Shown: in pieces, positions 27,200 to 36,222 of the stretch
How positions within the stretch are numbered: position 1 is the stretch's first letter
How the letters are laid out: each line of letters begins with the position of its first letter
DNA from: Janthinobacterium tructae
Lineage (GTDB): Bacteria > Pseudomonadota > Gammaproteobacteria > Burkholderiales > Burkholderiaceae_D
Length of the DNA stretch: 64,000 bases
NCBI RefSeq assembly: GCF_006517255.1
Contig: NZ_CP041185.1
Location: 806,001-870,000, forward strand
Reading direction: 5' to 3'
The notes under the pieces: model-generated
Databases searched by the model: none
Seen by the model: the letters and a program-made list of their open reading frames with translations, nothing else
Told to the model about the DNA's origin: nothing
Made by a program: the position numbers and the translations under genes

Positions 27200-28386
27200 C
27201 CTTTCTTGACAGCGGGTGCGCCGCTGCCCCCATGGGCGAGCAGGCGCAGCACGACTTCTTTCTGGAATGAACGAAACTCCTTGTCGGCGCTGACATTGGC
27301 GAAGGCCAGCACTGCTGTCCTGCTGGCGCGGTCGACGCAGACGACGGACGCGGCGCCCGGGTCTCCGCCGCTGTGCGTGGCCAGCGGCTTGCCGTCGACA
27401 TCGCGCAGCAGCCACACCAGGGCCTGGCGCACGGACGAGTCGGCAGGCACGACGGGGGCCGCTTGCGGGGCAAAAAACAATTGCAGGGTGGCATCTTGCA
27501 GGTAGCGGTGGCCATCGACCCGGCCGCCATTGCTGAAAATGGCCAGGAAACGGGCAAAGTCATGCGCCGAGCTGCGCAGCAGGCCGGCCGGCCAGTCCGG
27601 ATAGCCGACGGGCGGCAGCACTTGCAGTCCCGCCTCCTTGTGCGCATACGGCTGGGCAACGACGGCGCGCCGCGGCAAGCCGGCCAGGTTCCAGGCCGTG
27701 CTGTCCATACCCAGTGGTTCGAACAGGTGCTCCTGCGCAAAGGCGTCGAGGCCGTCGGGGTTCAAGCGGCCCACCAGATAGCCGAGCAGGGCGATACCCA
27801 CATTGCTGTAGCGCCATTCCGTGCCGGGCCGGGCGGCAAACGACACATCCGCGTCGTACCAGGCGCCGCCGCGCGACAGATAGCCCTTGACGAAGTCGCG
27901 CAGCGGTAATCGCGGGTCGCCCTGCACGGCAAACGCCGTCGTCTTTTCGTACACGGCATCGGAAATGCCCGAGGTGTGATTGAGCAAATGGCGAAAGGTG
28001 ATGGGCACGTCGGGAAACTTCGGATGCATGAGCGGGAAGTCCAGGTAGGCCGCCACCTTGTCGTCAAGCTGGAAGGCGCCTTGTTCCAGCAGCATCATGA
28101 TGGCCGTGGCCGTGACGAGCTTGCTGACGGAGGCGACATGGAACACCGTATTGGCATCGGCCTTCTTGCCGGCCTGGATATCGGCCCAGCCATAGCCGCG
28201 CGCAAAGATGGTTTGCTCGCCGCGCACCACGGCCACGCTCATGCCCGGCGTTTCCGTGCGGGCCAGGCCATCGCGCATGAAGCCGTCAAATTCCGTTTCC
28301 CACGCCAACCGGGCCGGATCGGTGGCGCAGCCCGTTTGCAGCAGGGCCAGTGAGACGCCGAGTCCCAGCACGCTTCTTCGTTTCAT
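27196..28386 (-). CDS. Beta-lactamase-fold serine hydrolase
   Basis: 396 residues from an ATG at 28386 (AGAGAG upstream); a longer reading to 28506 lacks a signal peptide. An N-terminal signal sequence ends near Cys20 (LALLQTGC), but the lipobox is imperfect. Catalytic motifs are S86-V-S-K89 and YSN in WRYSNVGIALLG; HSGG in the C-terminal part replaces the KTG box. This is the class C / esterase EstB / D-aminopeptidase-like group, and it probably acts in the periplasm on esters or D-amino-acid amides rather than as a resistance enzyme. It lies downstream of the antiporter on the same strand, separated by a hairpin. Confidence 0.85.
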   Translation of the reverse strand: MKRRSVLGLGVSLALLQTGCATDPARLAWETEFDGFMRDGLARTETPGMSVAVVRGEQTIFARGYGWADIQAGKKADANTVFHVASVSKLVTATAIMMLLEQGAFQLDDKVAAYLDFPLMHPKFPDVPITFRHLLNHTSGISDAVYEKTTAFAVQGDPRLPLRDFVKGYLSRGGAWYDADVSFAARPGTEWRYSNVGIALLGYLVGRLNPDGLDAFAQEHLFEPLGMDSTAWNLAGLPRRAVVAQPYAHKEAGLQVLPPVGYPDWPAGLLRSSAHDFARFLAIFSNGGRVDGHRYLQDATLQLFFAPQAAPVVPADSSVRQALVWLLRDVDGKPLATHSGGDPGAASVVCVDRASRTAVLAFANVSADKEFRSFQKEVVLRLLAHGGSGAPAVKKG

Positions 28387-28453
28387 TGATACTCTCTTTT
28401 GCCATTTTTTAATTATCTTAACAATATTTCCGCCCGCCATAGGGGCAATTGAC

Positions 28454-28475
28454 AAAACATTGCTTTGCAGCAATG
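28454..28475 (-). terminator. Hairpin terminator after the antiporter gene
   Basis: A perfect 7-bp stem (CATTGCT/AGCAATG, 28458-28475) with a 4-base loop. On the minus strand it is followed by TTTTG. It lies 35 bases past the antiporter stop and before the hydrolase gene. Confidence 0.55.
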
Positions 28476-28509
28476 ACAAAGAGGGCTGACCAGTGCTTGT
28501 TTGCACCCC

Positions 28510-29814
28510 TTATTTGCGCCAGTAGCGTTCCAGCAGGGGTTTGACGGTCAGGCCGTGCGCGACGATGGAGAGGATGATGACGACCACGGTGATGTCGGCC
28601 AGCTCGCGCGCCAGGCCGCGCGGCAAGCCGTGCGCGATGGCATAGCTGAGGTAGTACAGCGAGCCGATGCCCCGCACGCCGAACCACGCGGCCAGGCCCC
28701 GCAGGCGCACGCTGGTGCCCGACGCCAATAAACCGAGCATCACGCTGGCCGGGCGTGCCACCAGCAGCAGGAACAGCGCCACGCTCCACGCCTGCCAGCT
28801 CCAGGCCGCCGCCGTGACGGTGCCACCGAGCAACAGCACCAGGGTCAGTTCGGACAGGCGTTCCAGGTGTTCCTTGAAGACGAGCGATTCGCCGCTGACG
28901 GTCAGCGGCACTTCGCTGGCGTGCGGTTTGGCGGCGGACACGGCATGGGCTTCCTCGGCTTGCAGCAAGCCTTGCCGGTCTTTGGGCGCGCCGGCCAGGC
29001 GCAGTTCCGTCTGGCGCAGGGCCACGCCGGCAAAGAAGACGGCCAAAAAGCCCCACGCGTGCAGCCAGGTAGTCAGGCCGTAGACGAGGGCGATCAAACC
29101 CAGCGCCGCCAGGTCGTCCAGCATTGCGTGTTTCGGCTCCTTGGCGCGCACCTGCCAGCCCAGCCAGGCCAGCAGCGCGCCGCCGGCCGCACCCAGGGCG
29201 ATGGCGGCGCCGCTGGCCCAGACCAAATCGCGCCACAGCCAGGTGGCGCCATGCGGTCCCAGTTCATGCAGGCCCAGCAGGCCCAGTCCCAGCATGACGA
29301 AAGGAAAGCCGCTGCCATCGTTCATGCCCGCTTCGCTGGTCAGGATGAAGCGCAATTGCTCGCTGTCGCCCGCATGGCGCAGCTGCACGTCGGTGGCCAG
29401 CACGGGGTCGGTGGGCGCGAGGATGGCGCCCAGCAGCACGCCCGCGCCCAGCGGCAAACCCAGCACCAGGTAGGCAAAGGCTGCCACCAGGGCCACGGAA
29501 ATGGCCATCGACAGCCACGCCAGGCGCAGCGAGGGCAGCCAGCGCGCCAGGCTGAAGGGCACGGGCATTTTGACGCCGGCGGAAAACAGGGAGATGAGGA
29601 CGGCGATTTCCGTCAGGGTTTCCAGCAGGGGCGCCTGCTGCAGCAGGTCAAACGCAAACAGGCCGAGGAACATGGGGCCCAGCAGCAGGCCCACGCCCAG
29701 GTAAGCCATGGCCGAAGTCAAGGGCAGGCGCGCGATGCGGTCGGCGCCCAGGCCGCGTGCCAGCATCAGGCAGCCGATCAGGATGAACCAGGCGGTGGTG
29801 CTCATGCGAACCAT
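28510..29814 (-). CDS. Cation/proton antiporter (CPA1, NhaP-like)
   Basis: 434 residues with about 12 hydrophobic helices and a short basic C-terminus. The CPA1 signature LLGAILAPTDPVLATDVQ, with the unwound APTDP stretch, and the ND pair in LTSEAGMNDGSGFPFVM mark the ion-binding core. It exchanges Na+ or K+ for protons across the inner membrane, supporting pH and salt balance. A second ATG at 29802 (MSTTAWF) is an alternative start; neither has a strong ribosome site. It lies 42 bases downstream of the MscS gene on the same strand, consistent with a shared role in ion and osmotic homeostasis. Confidence 0.9.
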   Translation of the reverse strand: MVRMSTTAWFILIGCLMLARGLGADRIARLPLTSAMAYLGVGLLLGPMFLGLFAFDLLQQAPLLETLTEIAVLISLFSAGVKMPVPFSLARWLPSLRLAWLSMAISVALVAAFAYLVLGLPLGAGVLLGAILAPTDPVLATDVQLRHAGDSEQLRFILTSEAGMNDGSGFPFVMLGLGLLGLHELGPHGATWLWRDLVWASGAAIALGAAGGALLAWLGWQVRAKEPKHAMLDDLAALGLIALVYGLTTWLHAWGFLAVFFAGVALRQTELRLAGAPKDRQGLLQAEEAHAVSAAKPHASEVPLTVSGESLVFKEHLERLSELTLVLLLGGTVTAAAWSWQAWSVALFLLLVARPASVMLGLLASGTSVRLRGLAAWFGVRGIGSLYYLSYAIAHGLPRGLARELADITVVVIILSIVAHGLTVKPLLERYWRK

Positions 29815-29856
29815 TGTAGCGGCGCGCGGGCAAGGGCAGCGCGCCGCAGGGAGTTG

Positions 29857-30972
29857 TTACACCTTGCAGAGCGTCACGCTGTCGTGCTGCGCCTGCATGC
29901 CATGTACCTCGATGGGGTCGTGCGTGGAGCGCAAGCGGGGCAGGCTGTGCGGATAATTGCTCGTGATAAAGGCCAGCATCTGCTCGCGCACGATGCAGCG
30001 CAGCTCGAAGGCCGTGCCCGAATCTTTCGCGCTGATGAGAAAGCGCACGCGCACGGCCCGCTCGTTCGAATCCGTCGCCTGCACGGTGCAGACGCGGCCA
30101 TCCCATTGTGTGGCGGACGCGCAGATGCGCGTCAGTTCCGCGCGCAGCGGTTCGATCGGGACGCTGAAATCGAGCCACAGGAACACCGTGCCCAGGATGT
30201 CCGAGGAGGTATGCGTCCAGTTCTCGAACGGATTTTCGATGAACCACTGCAGCGGCACGATCAAACGCCGTTCATCCCACACGCGCACGACCACGTAGGT
30301 GCCCTTGATTTCCTCGACCGTGCCCCATTCGCCATTGACGATCAGCACGTCGTCGATGCGGATGGGTTGAGAAAACGCAATTTGCAGCCCGGCAATGAAA
30401 TTGCCGAGCACGGGGCGGGCGGCGATACCGGCCACCAGGCCCGCCACGCCGGCCGAAGCGAGCAGGCTGGCGCCGATCTGCCGCGCGCCGGGCAAGGTCA
30501 GCAGCACGAAGGACAGGCCCAGTAGGACCACGATGGCGTGCGCGCTGCGCGTCAGCACGCGGGCCTGGGTGATCCGGCGCCGCGCGCGCAGGTTGTCGGC
30601 CGCGTCGACGGGGTTGATCTGGGAAATCGTGATGGAAAGCGACTCGATGCATTGCATGGCCAGCCAGGTCAGCGCGATGATCAGCGCCACGCTGGTGACA
30701 TGCGACATGGCGACCAGGCCCGGCGTGTCGTCGGGCGCGCTGGCCAGCACCATGCGCAGGCCGAAGACGATCATGGACAGCTGGCTGGCGCGGAAGGCCA
30801 CGCGCGCGAGGTTGCGGGTGAACGGGTGGCCATTGGCGAGTTTTTTCAGCAGGCCGATGCCGGCCCGGTGCACGCCGATGGCGACCAGGGTGACGAGCAG
30901 GGCGGAAACGAGCACGGTCAGCGCCGAGCGCAGCGGGCCTCCCATCAGCGAGTGAAACGTGCTGAGATCCAT
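29857..30972 (-). CDS. MscS-family mechanosensitive channel
   Basis: 371 residues. Four to five N-terminal hydrophobic helices precede the pore helix, which reads SLLASAGVAGLVAGIAARP then VLGNFIAGLQIAFSQPIRID, the Ala/Gly-packed TM3 of MscS. A soluble C-terminal vestibule follows (VNGEWGTVEEIKGTYVVVRV). It should open on membrane tension to release solutes after osmotic downshock. The start follows AAGGAG by about 10 bases. The trehalose operon begins divergently 240 bases away, which is fitting for osmotic response. Confidence 0.92.
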   Translation of the reverse strand: MDLSTFHSLMGGPLRSALTVLVSALLVTLVAIGVHRAGIGLLKKLANGHPFTRNLARVAFRASQLSMIVFGLRMVLASAPDDTPGLVAMSHVTSVALIIALTWLAMQCIESLSITISQINPVDAADNLRARRRITQARVLTRSAHAIVVLLGLSFVLLTLPGARQIGASLLASAGVAGLVAGIAARPVLGNFIAGLQIAFSQPIRIDDVLIVNGEWGTVEEIKGTYVVVRVWDERRLIVPLQWFIENPFENWTHTSSDILGTVFLWLDFSVPIEPLRAELTRICASATQWDGRVCTVQATDSNERAVRVRFLISAKDSGTAFELRCIVREQMLAFITSNYPHSLPRLRSTHDPIEVHGMQAQHDSVTLCKV

Positions 30973-31212
30973 AGGCGAAAACTCCTTCGTTATTGGTGAA
31001 ATGGATGTCGGAAGCGGGTATTTTACGGGCAGATGGCGTCACGGGGGCGTGCGTTGCCGAACGGATAAGACTTGGCTTAACGTGGATACTGGAAGAAATT
31101 GCTGCGCTGCGCCATGTCACGTTGACGTTTCACTACGCAAAGCAAACGCGCGCCGCCCTATTGGAAATATAGCCATACTTGCAATGGTTGTTTATGTCTG
31201 CAAAGGAAAACG

Positions 31213-33501
31213 ATGATAGTACGATCACTCCGAATGTCCTTGCGCTTCATCCTGCCGCTGGCCCTGGTGCTGGGATTGTTTGCTTATATTGTGGTACCCC
31301 TGCTCGATAATATTACCTTGCGCTGGTATGTGCGCGACCTCGACAGCCGGGCGGAATTGCTCGCTGGAACCCTCCGCCCCTCGCTCACCGAATACCTGCC
31401 CGCGCAAGACGCCACCCGCATCGGTGAACTGTTCCAGGGCGCCACGCGCGACGAACGCCTGATCGCCATCGGCTTTTGCGACAATGCGGGCCACTTGCTG
31501 TACCAATCCGCGCAATACCCGGCCTCCATCGGCTGCTGGAGCACGCCTCCCACAGGCGGCCTGTATAAATCCCTGGCGCAACTGCCGCAAGGGCAAGTCC
31601 ACCTCAGCGAAACGCCCGTCATGCAGGATGCGTCCCAGCTGGGCCGCCTGGTGCTGGTGCAGGACATGAGCTTTGTCGAGCGCCGCAATACCGATACCAA
31701 GCGCTTCATTTTTGCCTTCCTGGCCGTGCTGGCCGTGCTGATTTCCCTGATGACCGTGTTCGTGGCCCACCTGAGCTGGCGCGGCTGGCTGTCCGCCGTC
31801 AAGGATATTTTACGGGGTGAATTGCTGCCGAAAAGTAATGGCGCAGTGGCCACCGCCACGGCGCCCGCCGCCGCGCCCGCGCCGCCGCCGGAAATGCAGC
31901 CGCTGATCGGCGACTTGCGCGAACTGCTGCAGGAATACCATCTGGAACGCCAGAGCGACAGCGGCTGGTCATCCGACTGGACGCCGGACAAACTGCGCGC
32001 GTTGCTGGAAGCGGACTTGCAGGGCGACCAGGTGCTGGTGGTGTCGAACCGCGAACCGTATATCCACACCAAAACGGAAACTGGCATCACCGTGCAGCGT
32101 CCCGCCAGCGGCCTGGTGACGGCCGTGGAAGCGGTGATGCGCGCCTGCTCCGGCACGTGGATCGCGCATGGCGCCGGTTCCGCCGACCGCGAGACGGTGG
32201 ATAAGCTCGACCACGTGCCCGTGCCGCCCGATAACCCCAGCTATACCTTGCGCCGCGTGTGGCTGACGCAAGAGGAAGAGCAGGGCTACTATTATGGCTT
32301 TGCCAATGAAGGCATGTGGCCGCTGTGCCATATCGCCCACGTGCGTCCCGTGTTTCGCTCGTCCGACTGGGAACAGTATGTGAAAGTCAACCGCCGCTTC
32401 GCAGACGCCGTGATCGCCGAGGCGAAGACGGACAACCCTGTCGTGCTGGTGCAGGATTACCATTTTGCCTTGCTGCCACGCATGGTGCGCGAAGCCTTGC
32501 CGAAGGCGACCATTATCACTTTCTGGCATATCCCCTGGCCGAACTCGGAATCGTTCGGCATTTGCCCATGGCGCGAGGAAATCCTCGACGGCTTGCTGGG
32601 CAGCACGATCCTCGGTTTCCACACGCCGTTCCACCGCAAAAATTTTCTCGAAACGGTGGACCGCTACCTGGAAACCCGCATCGAGCCAGAGGCTTCCACG
32701 ATTTCCTACGGCGGCGAGATGACGCAGGTCGAGGATTACCCGATCTCCATCGCCTGGCCCGAGGATAATCCCGAACAGCCCGACGTGGCTACCTGCCGCG
32801 CGCAAATCCGCGCCGAACTGGGCGTATCTGCCGACCACTTGCTGGGTATCGGCGTCGACCGCCTCGATTACACCAAAGGCATCGTCGAGCGCTTCCAGGC
32901 CGTCGAGCGCATGCTGGAACAGCAGCCCGGCATGGTGGGTAATTTCACTTTCGTGCAAATCGCCGCCCCCAGCCGTGCTTCGCTCGATGAATATCAAAGT
33001 TTTGATGCCAGGGTGCGCAAGATGGTCGAGCGCATCAACCGCCGTTTCGGCAGCGGCAACTACGTGCCCATCTTGCTGAAAGCCGAACATCATGGCCAGG
33101 ACGACTTGCAGCGCTATTTCCGCGCTTCCGAGGTATGCATGGTGACGAGCTTGCATGACGGCATGAATTTGGTGGCCAAGGAATTCATCGCCGCGCGCGA
33201 CGACGAGCTGGGCGTGCTGGTGCTGAGCCAATTCACGGGTGCCGCGCGCGAGCTGCACGAAGCGCTGATCATCAACCCGTACCACATCGAGCAGGGCGCC
33301 GATGCCCTGTACCGTGGCCTCGTGATGCCGCCCGTGGAACAGCGCGAACGCATGAAAAGCATGCGGGCACGTGTCAAGCATTTCAATGTCTACCGCTGGG
33401 CCGGGCGCATGCTGCTGGACGCGGCCCGCTTGCGCCAGCGCGACAAGGTCATGACCAAGATCGACGCCCACAGCCGCATCAAGCGGCGCAAGGGGCTCTG
33501 A
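31213..33501 (+). CDS. otsA: Membrane-anchored trehalose-6-phosphate synthase
   Basis: 762 residues, far longer than the ~470 of E. coli OtsA because of an N-terminal extension. TM1 lies at about 11-31, a periplasmic domain with two Cys at about 32-165, TM2 at about 167-190, then a Pro/Ala linker. The GT20 synthase begins near residue 272 (VLVVSNREPYIH) and shows the family motifs VQDYHFALLPRM, FWHIPWPNSESF, GVDRLDYTKGI and HDGMNLVAKEFI. It joins UDP-glucose and glucose-6-phosphate into trehalose-6-phosphate. The sensor-like extension suggests control by an envelope signal. The start follows AAAGGAAAACG. It overlaps otsB by one base and is the first gene of the operon. Confidence 0.92.
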   Translation: MIVRSLRMSLRFILPLALVLGLFAYIVVPLLDNITLRWYVRDLDSRAELLAGTLRPSLTEYLPAQDATRIGELFQGATRDERLIAIGFCDNAGHLLYQSAQYPASIGCWSTPPTGGLYKSLAQLPQGQVHLSETPVMQDASQLGRLVLVQDMSFVERRNTDTKRFIFAFLAVLAVLISLMTVFVAHLSWRGWLSAVKDILRGELLPKSNGAVATATAPAAAPAPPPEMQPLIGDLRELLQEYHLERQSDSGWSSDWTPDKLRALLEADLQGDQVLVVSNREPYIHTKTETGITVQRPASGLVTAVEAVMRACSGTWIAHGAGSADRETVDKLDHVPVPPDNPSYTLRRVWLTQEEEQGYYYGFANEGMWPLCHIAHVRPVFRSSDWEQYVKVNRRFADAVIAEAKTDNPVVLVQDYHFALLPRMVREALPKATIITFWHIPWPNSESFGICPWREEILDGLLGSTILGFHTPFHRKNFLETVDRYLETRIEPEASTISYGGEMTQVEDYPISIAWPEDNPEQPDVATCRAQIRAELGVSADHLLGIGVDRLDYTKGIVERFQAVERMLEQQPGMVGNFTFVQIAAPSRASLDEYQSFDARVRKMVERINRRFGSGNYVPILLKAEHHGQDDLQRYFRASEVCMVTSLHDGMNLVAKEFIAARDDELGVLVLSQFTGAARELHEALIINPYHIEQGADALYRGLVMPPVEQRERMKSMRARVKHFNVYRWAGRMLLDAARLRQRDKVMTKIDAHSRIKRRKGL

Positions 33502-34292
33502 TGACGCAGACTCTTGACGATAGCGCGGCCCTGTTGCAGCTGCTGAGTGCGCCCGGGGCAGCCGTCTTCCTCGACTTCGACGGCACCCTGGTCGACCTGG
33601 CGCCCACGCCCGATGGCGTCCATGTGGCGCCAGGTGTCATTGAAGCGCTGGCGCTGCTGGCCGAACGCCATGGCGGTGCGTTGGCGCTTATCTCCGGGCG
33701 TCCCGTGCCGCAGATCGATGCCATGCTGGCGCCCCTGGTCTTGCCGGTGGCGGGCGTGCATGGCGTGGAACGGCGCGGCGCCGATGGCGTGTTGCACGTG
33801 GCGGCCACGCCCGATGTCTCTCCCGTGCTGGCGCGTGCCCGGGCGCTGGCCGCTGTCCACCCCGGCTTGCTGGTGGAACAGAAGCGCGGCGCCGTGGCCC
33901 TGCATTACCGGTTGGCGCCCGAACTTGAGCAACTGTGCTTGCGTGAAATGACGGCCGCCGTGCAAGCGTGCCCGGGGGTGTTGCTGTTGCATGGCAAAAT
34001 GGTCCTGGAAGCCAAGCCGGCGGCCACCGACAAGGGCGGCGCCATCGCCGCCTTCATGCAGGAATCCCCGTTTGCCGGCCGCCGGCCCGTGTTCGCGGGC
34101 GACGACACCACCGATGAGGCAGGCTTTGCCTTTGTACAACAAGCAGGCGGGCAGGGCGTGAAAGTGGGTCTCGGTCCCAGCGCCGCCACCCTGCGACTGG
34201 CCAGCCCGGGCGCCTTGCGCACCGCGCTGCTGGCCGCCTCCATATCCCCAGAAGGAGTAGATGATGACGAGTTCCCAAGAACAAGCGTATGA
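33501..34292 (+). CDS. otsB: Trehalose-6-phosphate phosphatase
   Basis: 263 residues of the HAD superfamily. The nucleophile Asp25 and acid Asp27 lie in FLDFDGTLVDLAP; motif II is ALISGRPVPQID, and the metal-binding motif IV is FAGDDTTDEAGF. It removes phosphate from trehalose-6-phosphate made by the upstream enzyme. The ATG overlaps the otsA stop (TGATG), and AAGGGG precedes it. The 3' end overlaps the GH15 gene start by 32 bases, so the three are tightly coupled. Confidence 0.95.
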   Translation: MTQTLDDSAALLQLLSAPGAAVFLDFDGTLVDLAPTPDGVHVAPGVIEALALLAERHGGALALISGRPVPQIDAMLAPLVLPVAGVHGVERRGADGVLHVAATPDVSPVLARARALAAVHPGLLVEQKRGAVALHYRLAPELEQLCLREMTAAVQACPGVLLLHGKMVLEAKPAATDKGGAIAAFMQESPFAGRRPVFAGDDTTDEAGFAFVQQAGGQGVKVGLGPSAATLRLASPGALRTALLAASISPEGVDDDEFPRTSV

Positions 34293-36150
34293 CACGCCCA
34301 GCGGCGCCACCGCCTCGCAGGCCGCTTCCGCCACCGCGGCGGCCAGCGCGTCGGCACCCGCCACGCCCATCCAGGCTAGCCTGAACTGCGGCGTGGTGGG
34401 CAATTGCGCCTTCAACGCCCTGATCGACCAGGCCGGGCAGGTCGTCTGGTCCTGCCTGCCCCGCTTCGATGGCGATCCCGTCTTCAACAGCCTGCTGGAC
34501 GCCACGGAAAACGGCAGCGTATGGGCCATCGACATCGAGAACTTCGCGCGCAGCGAGCAATTCTACGAGCCGAACACGGCCGTACTGCGCACGCGCCTGT
34601 ACGACACCGAAGGGCGCGGCGTGGAAATCACGGATTTCGCGCCCCGTTTCCTCAGCCGCGACCGCATGTTCCGCCCGCTGATGCTGATCCGGCGCGTGCG
34701 CCCGCTCGACCACGCCGTGCGCATCCGCGTTCGGCTGCGCCCCCGCTACGACTGGGGCCGACTGGCGCCGCAGATCACGCAGGGCAGCCACCACATCCGC
34801 TACGTGGGACCGGAACAGACCTTGCGCCTGAACACGGATGTGTCGCTCAACTATGTGCTGAGCGAAACGTATTTCGTGCTGGGCGGCACGGCCAACTTCC
34901 TGCTGGGCCCCGATGAAACCCTGGCCGGCGGCATCGACGAGACGGCGCGCATCTTCGAAAAGGACACCATTAATTACTGGCGCACCTACACGCGCCGCCT
35001 GGCCGTGCCGCTGGAGTGGCAGGACGTGGTCATTCGCGCCGCCATCACCCTGAAACTGTCGCTGTATGAAGACACGGGTGCCATCATCGCCGCCATGACC
35101 ACCAGCATCCCGGAAGCGCCCGGTAGCAGCCGCAACTGGGATTACCGCTACTGCTGGCTGCGCGACGCCTTCTTCGTCGTGCGCGCATTGAACAGCCTGT
35201 CCGAGGTGGGCACGATGGAAGAGTATTTGCGCTGGCTGACGAATATCGTCGCCCGCTCGAAGGGCGGCCACATCCAGCCCCTGTACGGCATCGGCCTGGA
35301 AGAGCAATTGCCGGAATCGACGCTCGACCACTTGCCCGGCTACCGGGGCAATGGTCCCGTGCGCGTTGGCAACCAGGCGCAGGAACACTTCCAGCACGAC
35401 GTCTACGGCAATATCGTCCTGGGCGCGGCGCAGGCTTTCCTTGACCACCGGCTGTTCCACCGGGCCGGCAAGGCCGAGTTTGCCGCACTGGAAGCCGTGG
35501 GCGACCAGGCATTCCGCTTGCATGCGGAGCCGGACGCGGGCATGTGGGAGCTGCGCACGCGGGCCAGGGTGCATACCTCGTCCATGCTGATGAGCTGGGC
35601 CGCCTGCGACCGCCTGGCGAAAGTGGCCCATAAACTGGGCTTGCCGGACCGCGCCGACCACTGGAACAGCCGCGCCGTGCTGATCCGCGAAAGATTACTG
35701 CGCGAAGCGTGGAGCGAGGAGCGCCAGGCCTTCGCGGAAAGCCTGGGCGGGCGGGACCTCGATGCCTCCGTCCTGCTGATGGCGGAAGTGAACTTCATCG
35801 ACCCCATGGACCCGCGTTTCATCGCCACCGTCGACGCGCTGGAAGCGTCGCTGTGCGACGGCCCCTACATGCGCCGTTACGAAGCGCCCGACGACTTCGG
35901 CAAACCCGAGACCGCTTTCAACATCTGCACCTTCTGGCGCATCGACGCGCTGGCGCGCATCGGCAGGAAAGATGAAGCGCGCAAAATTTTTGAGACGATG
36001 TTGATGGCGCGCAATCACCTGGGTTTGCTGTCGGAAGACACGCATCCCGTGACGGGCGAAATGTGGGGGAACTTTCCGCAGACGTATTCGATGGTGGGCT
36101 TGATCAATTGCGCGGTCAGGTTGTCGGCGCCTTGGGATAGCGCGATTTAA
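34261..36150 (+). CDS. Glycoside hydrolase family 15 protein (trehalase/glucoamylase-like)
   Basis: 629 residues. An Ala/Ser/Thr-rich N-terminal tail of about 40 residues precedes a GH15 N-terminal beta domain (NCAFNALIDQAGQVVWSCLP) and the (alpha/alpha)6 catalytic domain. GH15 signatures are SRNWDYRYCWLRDAFF, YGIGLEEQLPE, where a catalytic acid is expected, and FGKPETAFNICTFWRIDAL, where the second Glu lies. ATG codons at 34261 and 34264 follow GAAGGAG. Bacterial GH15 proteins in trehalose operons can be trehalases or glucan hydrolases; the exact substrate is inference. It is cytoplasmic, with no signal peptide. A strong terminator follows. Confidence 0.9.
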   Translation: MMTSSQEQAYDTPSGATASQAASATAAASASAPATPIQASLNCGVVGNCAFNALIDQAGQVVWSCLPRFDGDPVFNSLLDATENGSVWAIDIENFARSEQFYEPNTAVLRTRLYDTEGRGVEITDFAPRFLSRDRMFRPLMLIRRVRPLDHAVRIRVRLRPRYDWGRLAPQITQGSHHIRYVGPEQTLRLNTDVSLNYVLSETYFVLGGTANFLLGPDETLAGGIDETARIFEKDTINYWRTYTRRLAVPLEWQDVVIRAAITLKLSLYEDTGAIIAAMTTSIPEAPGSSRNWDYRYCWLRDAFFVVRALNSLSEVGTMEEYLRWLTNIVARSKGGHIQPLYGIGLEEQLPESTLDHLPGYRGNGPVRVGNQAQEHFQHDVYGNIVLGAAQAFLDHRLFHRAGKAEFAALEAVGDQAFRLHAEPDAGMWELRTRARVHTSSMLMSWAACDRLAKVAHKLGLPDRADHWNSRAVLIRERLLREAWSEERQAFAESLGGRDLDASVLLMAEVNFIDPMDPRFIATVDALEASLCDGPYMRRYEAPDDFGKPETAFNICTFWRIDALARIGRKDEARKIFETMLMARNHLGLLSEDTHPVTGEMWGNFPQTYSMVGLINCAVRLSAPWDSAI

Positions 36151-36170
36151 GTTTATCCCCAAAGTAAAGT

Positions 36171-36208
36171 CCGGGGTCGGACCCTCAAGGTCCGACCCCG
36201 GCATTTTT
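36171..36208 (+). terminator. Rho-independent terminator after the trehalose operon
   Basis: A perfect 13-bp stem (CCGGGGTCGGACC at 36171-36183 with GGTCCGACCCCGG at 36189-36201), loop CTCAA, then CATTTTT. It lies between convergent genes and may also stop mdcR transcripts. The GGGTCGGACCCT core recurs near 8899-8915. Confidence 0.88.
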
Positions 36209-36222
36209 GAAGTTTGGGGTAA

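Noticed and set aside
27196..28386. Antibiotic-resistance beta-lactamase
   Set aside because: The SxxK and YxN motifs fit the wider esterase/peptidase group, the third box is HSGG, and there is no AmpR neighbour, so resistance cannot be claimed.
28418..29236. 272-residue minus-strand reading inside the antiporter gene
   Set aside because: It is another frame of the antiporter; it has no domain features and a composition typical of shadow frames.
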